Part shown: positions 21,725 through 33,280 of the stretch, in pieces
How positions within the stretch are numbered: position 1 is the first letter of the stretch
Layout: every line of letters starts with the position of its first letter
Origin: Oreohelix idahoensis
Lineage: Eukaryota > Mollusca > Gastropoda > Stylommatophora > Oreohelicidae
Reading direction: 5' to 3'
Assembly: GCA_024509875.1 (NCBI GenBank)
Contig: JAMPIV010018783.1
Coordinates: forward strand, 682,001-746,000
Length of the DNA: 64,000 bases
Program-made: the position numbers and the translations under genes
Notes under the pieces: model-generated
Database searches by the model: none
What the model was told of the DNA's origin: nothing
The model's input: the letters and a program-made list of their open reading frames with translations, nothing else

Positions 21725-23786
21725 TAACACACAGTCAGCATTTAGGAAAAATCGCAGCACCGAAGACCAACTAGTATATCTAGCCCAGGAAGTAGAAAAT
21801 GCCTTTCAGGAGAAAAAGAAAGTACTGGCGGTTTTTGTAGACTTGACAAAAGCCTTTGATAAGGTATGGAAAGAAGGACTCCTCCTTAAGATGCTCAACA
21901 GCAAAATTGAAGGGAGAATGTTCAACTGGATACGGGACTTTCTTCGATACCGCACAGCAAGAGTAAAACTTGATGGGAAACTGAGCCATCACGTCACTCT
22001 ACAACAGGGTGTGCCACAAGGAGGAGTTATCTCCCCCACACTTTTTATCATTTATATATATGATATTGCAGAGAAACTGTCCGGGCATATCTCCAGGGCT
22101 CTTCATGCTGACGATTTTGCTGCCTGGTGTGCTGCTGAACATTTGCCTACTGCGAAGTTCAGGATGCAAGCAGCGCTAAATACCATCGGTAAATGGGCAT
22201 CAGATTGGGGAGTACAGATAAACCTCTCCAAGACAGTAGCAACCTGCTTCTCTCTATCAAATCGCCGAGAAACGATCAAACTGCAGCTAAATGGAAGTGA
22301 ACTTCCAATCGAGGAAAACCCAACATACCTAGGAGTCAAGTTGGATAAGAGACTCACCTGGAAGCCGCACATAAAAGCAGTAGAACAGAGAGCAATAAGA
22401 AAGCTCTCTATTATGAAGAAACTGGCTGGCACAAGTTGGGAGGCAAATACCAACATACTTAAAAAAGTCTATACAGGCACAGTCAGACCTGTACTTGAAT
22501 ATGGCATGTCAGCCTGGGCCACAGCATCTAAAACAAACACAGAATGTCTAGGGAAAGTGCAAAATTCAGGCCTTAGACTAATCACTGGAGGGATGAAGAC
22601 TTCTCCAATCCAGGCAATGGAGCGATACACCAACATCCGCTCTCTTGATGACAGACGTGAGGAAAAGGTATTCACTCACAGTGAGAAGCTTCTACGAATG
22701 CCAAGTCATCCAATGCATGCCAAACTTTATAGTGTGACAAAGAACAGGCTGAAAAGAACCAGCTTCCTAAACATCTCCAAACATCTGCATCGATGCCATG
22801 AAGACCTCCTCCCAAATCGATCTACTGAGATTGAAATGTTAATTGATTACGAGGAGCCAGACGACTGCCATGGAAATATATCTATCATCACAGAAGTCCC
22901 TGAAATAAAAAAGAAAGGCCACCTGACCCCTCAACAACTAAAAACTTTGGCTCAAGAAATGATTGAAGAAAAGTACAACCCGAAGGAGTGGACACATGTA
23001 TACACAGATGGATCTGCTGAGGGGGCAGTAAAGAACGGTGGAGGAGGCATTTTTATAAGATTCCTAAATGGAAAGATCATCCGAAAGGCCTTCCCAACTG
23101 GAAAGATCTCCTCCAATTTTAGGGCAGAAGCTATGGCACTACTGCAAGCCCTGAAGATCCTCACCAGACCTGAACAGCAGCCACAAGCTAAGATAGTAAT
23201 CTTCACTGACTGCAGGTCATTACTCGAATCAATACAAAACACCAGAAATGATAACATGATGAATGAGATCAGATCTGAGCTTAACATCATCCAAAGGTCA
23301 TCAACCATTGCCCTTCAGTGGTTACCTGCCCATTGTGGAATCGCTGGTAATGAGAAAGCAGATGCTCTATCAAGAAGTGGCAGTAAAATGGAACAATACA
23401 GCCACCCATTGCCCTATCGGGAAGCAAAAACCATCATCCACAACAAGTACAAAAATCAGTGGAAGGAGGAAGGGGATATATACAGCAGAGATGACCCAAT
23501 CCACCACCTAAACAGACACCAACAGACGACAATTTTCCGCCTGAGAACTGGTCACTGCAGATTACTTGGACATCTCTATCGCCTCAAGATATCCCACACG
23601 AATGAATGCCCATGTGGAACTGATATCCAGACTCCAGAACACATTCTCCAGAACTGTCCAACCCATGATAAATTGCGACGTGCGACCTGGCCAAAAGGTG
23701 ATGAGCTCCAGCAGAAGCTATGGGGCTGCCGCGCCGACCTGGAAAAGACTGTGGACTTCGTCCTGGCGACAGGCCTGCAGATTTAG
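21700..23786 (+). CDS. LINE-d reverse transcriptase palm/thumb, RNase H and zinc motif
   Basis: About 695 open residues. RT: STEDQLVYLAQEVENAFQ, VFVDLTKAFDKVWKEGLL, QQGVPQGGVISPTLFIIYIY, the catalytic ALHADDFAAWC, NPTYLGVKLDKRLTWKPH, VRPVLEYGMSAWA. RNase H (about residues 460-600): HVYTDGSAEGAVKNGGGG, NFRAEAMALLQALK, IFTDCRSLLESIQ, LQWLPAHCGIAGNEKADALS, so the D-E-D-D and His are all present. At the C-terminus is HTNECPCGTDIQTPEHILQN, a C-x-C...H...C motif. The frame is intact from the A7 break at about 21703 to the stop at 23784-23786. A (GAA)n tail lies 25-35 bp after the stop. It overlaps the end of the preceding frame by about 25 bp. Confidence 0.93.
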
Positions 23787-23820
23787 CATGACTACAAACC
23801 GAACGCAGAAGAAGAAGAAG

Positions 23821-23885
23821 AGATGAAGTACGTGCAGCAATCAAAAGCCTGAAGAAAGGGAAATCACCAGGATGCGATGATATAC
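23821..23885 (+). pseudogene. LINE-c piece 3: start of the RT domain
   Basis: Reads DEVRAAIKSLKKGKSPGCDD, the RT finger motif, directly continuing the frame left at 19875. It is cut by the LTR-like block at 23886. Confidence 0.9.
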
Positions 23886-24252
23886 TGTCGTAATTTTTTT
23901 TCTGAGAGAGTTCTGATGGATATTGGTCCTTTTAGAGTGTAGAATGATAGTGAAGGCTCTGTGAGAATAAGTATTTAGGAAAGTGAGGTAGTAGATTCAC
24001 AAGGGCTGGGGAAGAGTAAGGACAGTCTCTTATTACGACAATATTTGTCTCTCAAAACTATTCCTACCACTCTTCTGAACAAACAGTTGTTTGGGTTTTG
24101 GGCCAGCCGACACCAAATGCTAATAAAGTTTTTAATACTTTTATTATCATAAAATCAAGTCACAGGTAATTATCAATTTACAGTCAGAAATCATGGGTTA
24201 CAAAATACAAGGGGGGGTGGGGGGGGGGGTGGGCGGGGGGGGGGGGGGGGGG

Positions 24253-24297
<45 letters not shown>

Positions 24298-26042
24298 GGG
24301 GGGTTTGAGGAGAAGTATCCAATGCACCTTTTCCCGCTTGTATTTACTAACAGAAAAGACCCGGTCCCAAGGACGAGAAGGGGGGGGGGGGTGTGATGAT
24401 CAGAGATAGGCAATTCAACCCAATGGTAAATTTATTACTCTGAGTCAAGGGGGTTACAGTAATAAGGGGTAAAGGAAAAGCTAGGGGTCATCAAATGTTT
24501 TCCTTTAATCAACCAATTTTCCCGGGAGGGGGGAATGCTCACAGTTAAATAATCCCGCTAGGAGAAATCCCGTATAATTAATACAGTACACCTTAATACT
24601 AGGTTGAACTAATTATAAGGGTAAAAAGATTAAATCTCCTTTTTCATAAAAAAACACGCTTGGCTGGCCAGCACACAGTCACACACACACAGACTTACCA
24701 AATGGTGAATTCTGGCACTTCATAGGAAATACATAAAAAAACAGCACTAAACCTTGGCTTAGGTAAAAGTATTTTCTTCCGTGTACAGCCCCAGATTAGC
24801 GGGTTGTTGAAGTTAACAAAGTGTCCCGAAATCGCTGGACGTTGAAGTTTAACGGTACTGTTTGTTTATTAGATAAAGTTCCTAAAGAATGGCACAGGCA
24901 CTTGGCTAGGTGTGAGGAATGGGGTGGTGTCTAAGACTGGCACAGCTGGTGGAGATAACTTTCTTTTGCAGTAATGTCACAAACTACAAAACACTGAGGT
25001 AAGTTCTTCAGGGGGTGGTAAAATCCAATGATTATGCTTGACAGACAGTGTCAGGGAAATCTATGTTCTTCTTCACAAATAGAGCAGTGAGTAAAATATT
25101 GCTACTGTTGACTGTTCTTCTTCCAGTTTGATAACTATAAAACGACTTTATGAATTGGGATTTTAAAATAGTCTTTGGGTTTGCTTTGTTTCTGTATATT
25201 TCAGATAGCTGAATCCCAACAGGATCGCCACAAAGATTAAATTTCAAATATGTTCATAAGTCACTGGAGTAATCGAACTGAGTCGGCAAGACTCTAGATA
25301 TATATTATTGCTGTGTAATGGCTTCTTAAATGATGTTTCATTGCTGCTAAATTGCTGGCATGCGAGGTTCAAAAGATCATTCGTCTGCACAGAAAAAAAA
25401 TTTCACTCCAATAGCCAACAATTTAGATGAAATCTAACAGGAATTTAGCTATATGCTAGTGAATCTTAGAATTCTGTCAGAACGAATGATAACGTTGCCC
25501 TTTTCAGATTCTGTATTTATCTATTAGAAAGGCAAGATAAATGGTACGTGTGAAAATTTCGCGCCTCTTCAGTTTCCAGGGAAGGTCGAAGTTATTTAGC
25601 CACCATGCTAACCACGATGGCCCGTCTGGCTTCCGATCTACGTTCGTCTCAGGCTGCTCGCACGAGGATGTGAAATTTCGGCGAGACTAGCCTCGTTCGC
25701 GGTGAGTTTCCTGATTCCTCAGATCGTATCCGCTACGCTGAGCGTTCCGTCTTTCGGGCAAGTCTGCCGGTGGCCACAGAAGTGTGAAGTCTGCAAGAAG
25801 CTTTCTTCTGACCGCTCGTGTCCGTCTTGCGAACGGTTCAGTGTTCGTACGGAGATGCTAAACTTCTGCTTCTCTGTTCTGGGGATCTTCTTGACTGCTT
25901 TGATCCTAGCCGCTACTCTTCGTTGATGAAAAGTTACAACAATACTGATGTTCAGGGATTCTAATGTTATGAAAAGCTAAAGTCCCTTTAATCATCCATC
26001 AAATCAGGGAAAATTCACTTGACAAACTAGACGTACGTCACA
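23886..26042. mobile_element. Solo-LTR-like insertion with TG...CA ends
   Basis: 2157 bp, starts TGTCGTAATTTTTTTTCTG and ends ACGTACGTCACA, flanked by a perfect 5-bp duplication TATAC (23881-23885, 26043-26047) in LINE-c. The RT reading frame continues across the pair. There are no coding motifs inside. A poly-G tract and AT-rich parts fill it, with a GC-richer block at about 25560-25925. Its first bases resemble the start of the GM-A LTRs (TGTCGT). I infer a solo LTR of an unplaced family; a non-LTR origin is not excluded. Confidence 0.75.
24207..24303. repeat. Poly-G tract with few interruptions
   Basis: Almost 100 bases of G broken by single A, T or C; a shorter G run lies at 24380-24391. 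Length may be unreliable because such runs are hard to sequence. Confidence 0.9.
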
Positions 26043-27490
26043 TATACCAACTGAACTAATCCAAGTAGGAGGAGAGGCCAGTGTCCTCGTTTATCATGCA
26101 CTATGTGTGAAGATCTGGAACAGTGCAATCTGGCCCAAAGCATGGAAAAGATCTGTGTATATCCCTCTCCCAAAGAAAGGCAATTTAAAACTGTGTACCA
26201 ACTATTGTACTATTGCTTTAATAAGTCATGCCAGCAAAATCCTCTTGTGGATTATCATGAAGATGATAGAAAGAAAGTTAGAACATGAAATACATGAAGT
26301 ACAGACAAGGCAGAGGTACGAGAGATCACATCTTTAATGTGAGAAACATCCTCGAGAAGTGCAGAGAATACAATGTAGATCTTCATGCCTGTTTTGTAGA
26401 TTACACCAAGGCCTTTACTGCGTAAAACTTCAGAAATTGTGGAACATCATGAGAGACATGGTATTTCCAGCGCATTTGATCCATCTAATTGAAACACTAT
26501 ACCATGAACAACAAGCAGCTGTCAGAGTAGCGGGAGAAACATCAGGATGGTTTGAGGTGAAAAGGGGAGTAAGACAGGGTTGCATCCTCTCGCCATATTT
26601 GTTTAAGATCTATGCAGAAAATATAATGAGAAATGTTCGGAGTGACCAAGAATGTGAACATTGCGATCCGTTCACAATTGGTGGAAATGCGATCCCAGAA
26701 CTCAGGTACGCAGATGACACAGTTATTCTTTCAAACAGTGCCAGGGGACTAGAACAGTTCATCCTCTCTGTCAAAAGACACAGTGAGGATCAGAACCTTT
26801 TTCTGAACACACAAAAAAAAAACAAAGATTATGTCCACAGACAAAACATGATGCCAACCAAAAATTACCATCAATGATGAGGAAATTGAAAATGTCACAA
26901 ATTTTGAATATCTTGGCTCCATAATTAACAACAATTGAGACTGCTCAAAAGAGGTCAGAAGGAGACTGGCCATAGCAATGCAGAGGTTAAATAAAGTGAA
27001 GAATCTATGGCATAACACCAGCAAATTAATAAAAGTAAATCTTCTGAGAACGTGCATCTTTCCGGTAGCAACATATGGATGTGAATCATGGACCATTACT
27101 CAAACATTAAAGAAAAAAATCGAATCTTTCGAAGCAAAGAGTTACAGAAATATTCTCAGAATATCTTGGACCAAGAAGAAGAAAAATATAGACATCCTAC
27201 ACGACCTGAACATCGAGGAAAACTGGCTCATAAACAATATCATGTCCCGGAAACTGAAATATTTTGGCCACATTAAACGGCATAGTGGCTTAGAGAGAGC
27301 AGTGATGGAGGGTATGGTACCTGGAAGGCGAGGCAGGGGCCGACCAAGCCGACGGTGGACACAGGACATTGAAGACACCTTGAACATGACATTGGAGGAG
27401 GCAGGAGGGCTGGCTAGAGATCGAGAGTCTTTCATGCGGGCTGTGATGAGAGCGACGTTTTGCAAAGGACATGCTACATGATGATGATGA
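26043..27490 (+). pseudogene. LINE-c piece 4: RT domain and 3' end
   Basis: Resumes the RT: IWNSAIWPKAWKRSVYIPLP (26110), then in another frame a VDYTKAF motif (about 26398). Next come VAGETSGWFEVKRGVRQGCI, LSPYLFKIYAENIM and the catalytic ELRYADDTVILSNS (26696). After a break at an A run (26812-26822) the thumb and C-terminal part follow: VATYGCESWTI, MSRKLKYFGHIKRHSG, GRRGRGRPSRRWTQDIEDTL, ending about 27481. A (GAT)n tail follows. At least three frame changes make it inactive. A 5'-truncated relative of this 3' end is at 39424-39620. Confidence 0.88.
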
Positions 27491-27507
27491 TATGTTTGTC
27501 AGGCGTA

Positions 27508-28148
27508 AGGTAGACTAGTTCTTAAGTTTAAGGTAAACCAGTTCCTGAAGTTTATGGTAAACTAGTTCCTAAGTTTCTTATAAACTAGTTCCTACGTTTA
27601 AGGTAAACCAGTTCCTGAAGTTTATGGTAAACTAGTTCTTAAGTTTCTGATGAACTAGTTCCTAAGTTTAAGGTAAACCAGTTCCTGAAATTTATGGTAA
27701 AATAGTTCCTACGTTTCTGATAAACTAGTTCCTGAAGTTTATGGTAAACCAGTTCCTGTAGTTTATGGTAAACTAGTTCCTATGTTTATGGTAAACTAGT
27801 TCCTATGTTTCTGATAAACTAGTTCCTACGTTTAAGGTAAACCAATTCCGGAAGTTTCTGATAACCTAATTCCTAAGTTTAAGTTAACCTAATTCCAAAG
27901 TTTAAGGTAAATTGGTTTATAAGTTTAAGAAAAATGAATTCCTAAGTTTATGATAAACTAGTTCCTCCTTTTAACGTTAACTAGTTTCTAAGTGTATGGT
28001 AAACTAGTTCCTAAGTTTACTGTAAACTAATTTCTAGGATTATGGTAAACTAGCTCATACGTTTCCGGTAAATTGGTTCTTAAGTTTAAGGTAAACTAGT
28101 TCATACGTTTCCGGTAAATTGGTTCTTAAGTTTAAGGTAAACTAGTTT
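27508..28148. repeat. Tandem array of a 23-24-bp unit, about 27 copies
   Basis: Unit of the form GGTAAACTAGTTCCTAAGTT plus TAA/TAT. Copies differ at several positions, and triplets of units repeat as a higher-order pattern. Each unit carries the palindrome ACTAGT or its variant. A single diverged unit pair lies at 37124-37165. Confidence 0.93.
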
Positions 28149-28216
28149 GACATGCCTGTGACAGTTTTATGTTGTCCGATCACGTGTCTATGTTAAATTG
28201 TTCAAATGTTCATATT

Positions 28217-30241
28217 TGTGGTAAAGTGGGATGTTATAAATATTTATAGGGGACTTAGTGTACTGACTGAGATCAGCTGTGAAGGTATCTGTATCTAATA
28301 GGTGTAGTGTTTTACAGATAACCTTACATGCTACCACATTATACCTCAGTCAGAATTATTCTGGAATATTGTGATGACTACGTTAAATGTCTAGGGTATG
28401 TATATGATGAAGTGTAAGTCACAACAACAACAGACAGATAAACAATTTAATTTATTCCACCACACTTGACAACACTGTGACACTCACACACATTTAACAC
28501 TCTATAAGACTATCTTAAATGAGTCACTGGTAAAGTTTCAAATATATATGTATTAATTACTTTCACTAATATATATCCTGATTCAACTACAAAGTGAACC
28601 AGGAATCACAATTAATTGTAATCACAATTTATATATACATAATTTATAAACATGAACCTTGTAGTGACATATTTTATTAATATTATCCTATGTGTGTCAG
28701 TTGTGTAGTAGTACTATGAGGTAATACTGGTTTTGTTTTTTCAAGCTATGTTGTTATTTGTCATCATGACTTCAAGTGTTTGTTTATCTGGGAAATAGTA
28801 TGGGGAAAAAGTTCACAGTTCCTGTCAATTTAAACAAGGTATTGTCCCTCTTTTTTACTAAAATGTCAATTTTTGAGGGGACACATAATGTTGAGCTCCG
28901 CTGGCCACAGAGGCTTAACTTTCGTGATGGCGGCAGGAAAAGACTCCTCTGCTCGATTGCTCCCCTGTGTTCTGGAGACACCTCACTAGTCGCTATCTGG
29001 ACCCAGGAGTATGCTGTCAGCCTCCAGATTCAGCAAAGCTCAGACCAGGTGCTGCTCAATAACTTTAGGACCACAGTCCCACAATTCATGGAAATAATAC
29101 AGAATTACGTTGACTGGCATATGAATAGGCACAAAATCCGACCTGCCACTGTCTCAGGCTTTTATTTAGAAAAATATAAGCTGAATCTCAACGCACTGTT
29201 GCTTTAGAAAGTTTATTTGAAAATGTGGTGTTGACCTGACGCTCCTAATTGACTATATTGGCGGGTCTAACCAATCGAGCCATGTTTACACAAGCGTTTG
29301 AAAAAAGTACCCTTCCTTCCGTCTCCCCCAACAACAAAAGATAGTATTTGTAGCCCGACTAATCGTGTTTAGCCTTACATTTACTGCGCTCCAATCAAAT
29401 AGGATTTAACATGGGGACCTATTTCCCGTACAATGGTGGTGTCAAAATCTGCCACTGAGCGATTCTGATTCTGGTGTTGTCTGACACCCTCACTATTTCT
29501 TTTGGCTATAATTTATTAATTCCTAGACTATTTGCGTAACGTTTAACATATTCTTTGTCAGCAAGTCCTAAGGAACCCAAATATACAAATTTAAAGGAGC
29601 TAAGTGGCTGCGTTCAAAATATGCATTTTCTTCTAGGATAGTCGTGCTGTTGCCACCTCCTCACTTCCAAACTTTATGGTGTCTGGTGTACTGTCATGTT
29701 TTCAGACATAAAACAGTATAATGTCATATTTCCTAATAAGCATTTTGTAAGTTTTTAAAACCTAACTCTCGTATGGGTAGTGTTTTTTATCACTGACGAT
29801 TAGAAAAAAAGCTAGTGCTTGTGGCCTTACACGCGTGATGACTTTAATTGTATAGCGAGACGCGTGTTTAGTGTTGTATGCGTTCCTGCTTTCAGCCCTC
29901 CCTTCTCTCTATCCTAATTCCATCTGTCTTTCGTTTATGGTAACTTAGTGTATAAAATGACATGAATGGAATATTAATTATAGGTCAGCTTGCGTATCTC
30001 AAGGTTTTTCTTAGAAAGGGAGTACACGTTTTATCGTAGAAAGCGTGTATGCTGCAGTAGGCTTTTACTATCAACGTGAAACGTTACATTTTGCAGACGA
30101 CGTAGAAAACACGGGGGATTTCGAGTACAGTCATTGTGACAGCACTGTTCTTTACCATTCTTCTTTCCTTTATTGAAGTTATTTGTTAGGCTTTACATTT
30201 ACTTTTTAATTTATATATGTGGATTAGAATTTCACACGACA
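28217..30241 (-). repeat. GM-A copy 2, 3' LTR (spliced form)
   Basis: 2025 bp, TGTGGTAAAG...CACGACA on plus. It equals the solo LTR at 11406-13814 reversed but without the 384-bp intron-like segment; the join is between 29079 and 29080. A 143-codon antisense frame (28776-29207) is not considered a gene. Confidence 0.93.
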
Positions 30242-30243
30242 AA

Positions 30244-30259
30244 TTCTCCCCACTTAAAA
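30244..30259 (-). promoter_or_regulatory. 3' polypurine tract of GM-A copy 2
   Basis: The minus strand reads TTTTAAGTGGGGAGAA two bases before the LTR start TGTCGTG. Confidence 0.75.
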
Positions 30260-30308
30260 CAGACGTTATATGTCAGTCTATAATTCTATATACACATAGA
30301 GAAATTTA

Positions 30309-31052
30309 TTATTTTTCCTGGGGTTTAGGGTGATTCTCATCACACGGATGGCGGCTTAAAAAATCCGCTCCCAGATTTGTTTTTCCACTTATATACTCTA
30401 TGCTAAACTCAAATGGCTGCATCAATAATGACCAACGGAGTAATCTAGAATTTTCATGTCTAGCCTGCGCTAGAAACGACAAAGGTTTGTGATCCGTTTG
30501 CAACTTAAATGCCTTCCCATACAGATAAATATTGAATTTCTTTATCGCCCATATTACTGCAAGACATTCTTTTTCGGTAGTTGAGTAATTTGTTTCAGCT
30601 TTATTCAACTTTCTGCTAGCATATGCCACTGGGCTTAATTCCCCATCCAATGCATCTGATTTCTGTAGCAGAGTCGCACCTAACCCAATATTACTGGCAT
30701 CCGTCCTTACTATGAATTCTTGACTTAAGTCAGATAATCTCAAAATAGGTTTACTTGTGAGCTTTTCCTTCAATTCTTGGAAAGCCATTTCACATTGTGG
30801 TGTCCATGTAATTCGATCTGGATTTCCCTTACGTGTCAAATCAGTTAACGGTGCACATATGGAATTAAAGTTTTTGATATACTTTTGGTAGAAACCACAT
30901 AATGAGACAAGGGATCTCACGTCTTTCTTGGTTTGTGGTCTCGGGGCTTTCTTTAGTTTCTCTAAATTCTTTGGGTCAGGGGTCATGTTTCCCTGATAAA
31001 CTGTGTGTCCCAAGAATTCTAATTCTTGACATCCAACGCAACATTTGGTTGG
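30309..31052 (-). pseudogene. GM-A copy 2: RT connection and RNase H
   Basis: 234 residues beginning MGHTVYQGNMTPDPKN, then GFYQKYIKNFNSICAPLTDL, the RNase H core (EFIVRTDASNIGLGATLLQK, KECLAVIWAIKKF, QTDHKPLSFL, GKTNLGADFLSRHP) and a stop. The D, E and D catalytic residues are kept. It continues the RT frame of 31053-32150; the two are separated only by one TGA (about 31050-31052) where copy 1 has an arginine codon (CGA), a C-to-T change at a CpG. Confidence 0.92.
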
Positions 31053-32200
31053 TCAGGCTGTTAAATTCGCTTCCCTAAGTCGATTAAACAGCATGTTCAG
31101 AGAGTCAATGTGTTCCTCAAATGTTTCTGTTGCTATAAGGATATCATCCATGAAATTTGTGATACATGGATTATTCAGAGGGTCCAATAATTTTCTCATC
31201 ATTCTAGAGAAGACACTAGGCGCATTCTTTAATCCAAATGGCAATCTATTAAACTCATAGTGTCCTTCTGAGGTACTAAAAGCTAGGTATGGTCTAACCT
31301 CAGGCTTTACTGGAATCTGATAGTATCCTTTACTCAAATCCACTTTTGAGAAATATTTAGCTTTATTTAGCCTGGCAAACAACTGATTTGTGTCCGGCAA
31401 TGGATCCACCTGTCCTTCTGTAATAGCATTCAGTCTCCTGTAATCTATACAGAGTCTATGTTCTCCAGAGGGTTTTCTCAAGAGAACCACACTGGAACTA
31501 TACGAAGATTCACTGTGTGAAATAATTCCTTCCTTCAACAAATAGTCTATCTCTTCCTTCAAAGCTTCCTCCTTAGCAAAAGGAATCGAATAGGGTTTCA
31601 TACAGACAGGTGTGGGGTCTATCAGTTTCATATCATATTCCAATAAGTTTGTATGCCCTGGTCGGTCTGTTAACACCTCTGCATGATTATCTAGAACCTG
31701 TTGTACTCTCTTCTTTTGCTCTTTCGTTAAGTGTGTACTGATTTTCACCTGTGCCGCTGTCTCACAGGGGTGTAATGGATATTCAAATGATGAAAGTGGT
31801 TCCTTTTTCATCTCCATGGCAATGGACAAGGTCAACAAGTGTGTCTCTTCCTGATTTTCTCTTTCCAAATATTTCTTCAGGAGATTCACATGATAGATTT
31901 TTTCTTTCCCCTTCTTATCTATCTTATAATTGGTTCTAGACACCTTCTCTAGAACTGTATATGGACCTTGCCATCCAATTTGTAACTTATTCTGACTACC
32001 GGGTAGAAGAAGCAGTACCTTCTCTCCCACAGCCAAATCTCTGTCTTTAGCTTTCCTGTTATAGTAAGCAGCATGTTTCTTCCTGGCTTGTTTCAAATTT
32101 TCATTGGCAAGTTTCCAGCCAGTTTTTAAACGAGTGGTCAGCTCATTCACATATTGGTATGAGGATGTAATGTTTTCCCCTGCCTTTTCATCAGTCCACG
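31053..32200 (-). CDS. GM-A copy 2 pol: integrase C-terminus and reverse transcriptase
   Basis: 365 open residues, about 95 per cent like copy 1 by eye. The integrase C-terminal domain (DLAVGEKVLLLLPGSQNKLQ, IGWQGPYTVLEKV) leads directly into RT with FSKVDLSKGYYQIPV, RLPFGLKNAPSVFSRMM and the catalytic NFMDDILIATE. It ends at a single nonsense codon after REANLTA. The reading is otherwise clean, so the loss of function is recent. It would act in a virus-like particle in the cytoplasm as the DNA-synthesising enzyme. Confidence 0.92.
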
Positions 32201-33280
32201 TTCTTAACAGCGCTTACATATGGACCTTTAATTTTGTGGACCTATTTGTCCATGCTCCGGTATGGTCTCTTCCACTCGAAGCGCTATAGTGATGATTTTT
32301 CTTCCCAGAATTATCAGTCACAAAACGACCGCTACCAATTTTTCTCTTGGGGCTGTCTCCCCACTTAAAATTCTTGATGAGAGATTTCCTCTCTACATCC
32401 TCTTCCTCCAGTTTGTTTAAGTCCGATTGAGGGATTTTCGGCTTATCCTGGGGTAAGGCATCTTTTTGCACTCTCTGCATAGTGGCCATTATAAAACAGT
32501 TAAGTGAAGCTTGTCCGTGAAAAGGGTCTTCCCATTCCCTTTGGTCCACTTTATCAAATTTATTTTTCTTTGTATTGTCAGGCCTAATTTTGCCGCTCCT
32601 TATTAAGTCTGCCCTATATCTTTTAGGAAGTACCAGCTGTCCCTGACCTTTGGATCTAGCTCCAGTCTTCCTGTAAATCAACTTGTTTTTCATGTAAAAA
32701 TCTCCGTGCCTGGAGTTGTATGACAAGTTGACAATTTCCTGAAACAAGGCTTGAGGGTCTTATCCCCAGCATGTGCCTTCCTCATCTCTTCTGGAGTGGT
32801 ATCTAACATAATATCCTCCTCCTGTCTTGAGGTCGACCTGACCTGAAGGGTGGCCATCACTATAGGGTTCCTTCTGCAACGGTCAGTGTCATGATTGTTC
32901 ATCTTACAATTTTTACACCACCTTTTCCCTTGGTTGAAAGATTTTCTTTCATCATATTTCCTTTCATCGAATTGTGGGGTTTTATTTTTATTGTCATACC
33001 TTGGCCTATCAAATTGGTGCTTACCTTTGTTTTGATCTCTAGGATCAAATTTATTAAAGTTCTGTGGTGCCCTAAAATTTTCCACCTGTTTCTTTTTGTT
33101 ATCTGATACCTCTGCCTGAGCCGCTTGATACCTTTCTGCAACATTTAGCAACTCACCCAGCCTCTCTGCACCTTGTTCCATGAGAAACATTCTCAGGTCT
33201 AGAGCCATGGACTCTCTTAGTTGTTCTATAAGGACCATTTCCTTAAGATCTTGGGTTTTCCCCAGAGAAGTCCATTTCTC
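32201..33280 (-). pseudogene. GM-A copy 2: gag tail, zinc knuckle, integrase remnant and replacement segment
   Basis: At 32690-33283 (197 residues) are the end of capsid (LIEQLRESMALDLRMFLMEQ, GELLNVAERYQAAQAEV), a basic tail, and the intact zinc knuckle WCKNCKMNNHDTDRC (CX2CX4HX4C). The pre-integrase linker (EEMRKAHAGDKTLKPCFRKL) follows with no protease between. At 32214-32747 are QLVLPKRYRADLIR, then a jump to IRPDNTKKNKFDKVDQREWE and the same basic segment as copy 1 (FKWGDSPKRKIGSGRF, TNRSTKLKVHM). The H2C2 histidines kept in copy 1 are deleted here. A frameshift lies near 32700. The second polypurine tract lies at 32355-32370. Confidence 0.8.

Larger units (their letters stand above)
19876..23820 (+). 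mobile_element. LINE-d: I/Jockey-type LINE with RNase H, inserted in LINE-c
   Basis: Flanked by an 11-bp perfect target duplication AGATGAAGTAC (19865-19875 and 23821-23831). It begins CCTGGCAAAGGGGCGACC and ends in a (GAA)n tail. It has a roughly 310-bp GC-rich leader, an endonuclease remnant, a complete RT, an RNase H domain and a CCHC-like zinc motif. The order EEP-RT-RNase H fits the I/Jockey-side LINE groups; the exact clade needs a tree. It lacks part of the endonuclease and has one frame break, so it is probably not autonomous. Confidence 0.9.

Noticed and set aside
24193..24413. Poly-Gly or poly-Pro frames
   Set aside because: Translation of the poly-G tract.
25702..25926. 74-codon frame with CxxC pairs inside the solo-LTR-like block
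   Set aside because: Short and isolated, and it lies in an LTR-like insertion; the cysteine pattern could be chance.
28776..29207. 143-codon frame in the LTR of GM-A copy 2 (113-codon version at 34626-34967)
   Set aside because: It runs antisense to the element, spans the intron join, is broken in the second LTR and has no family resemblance.
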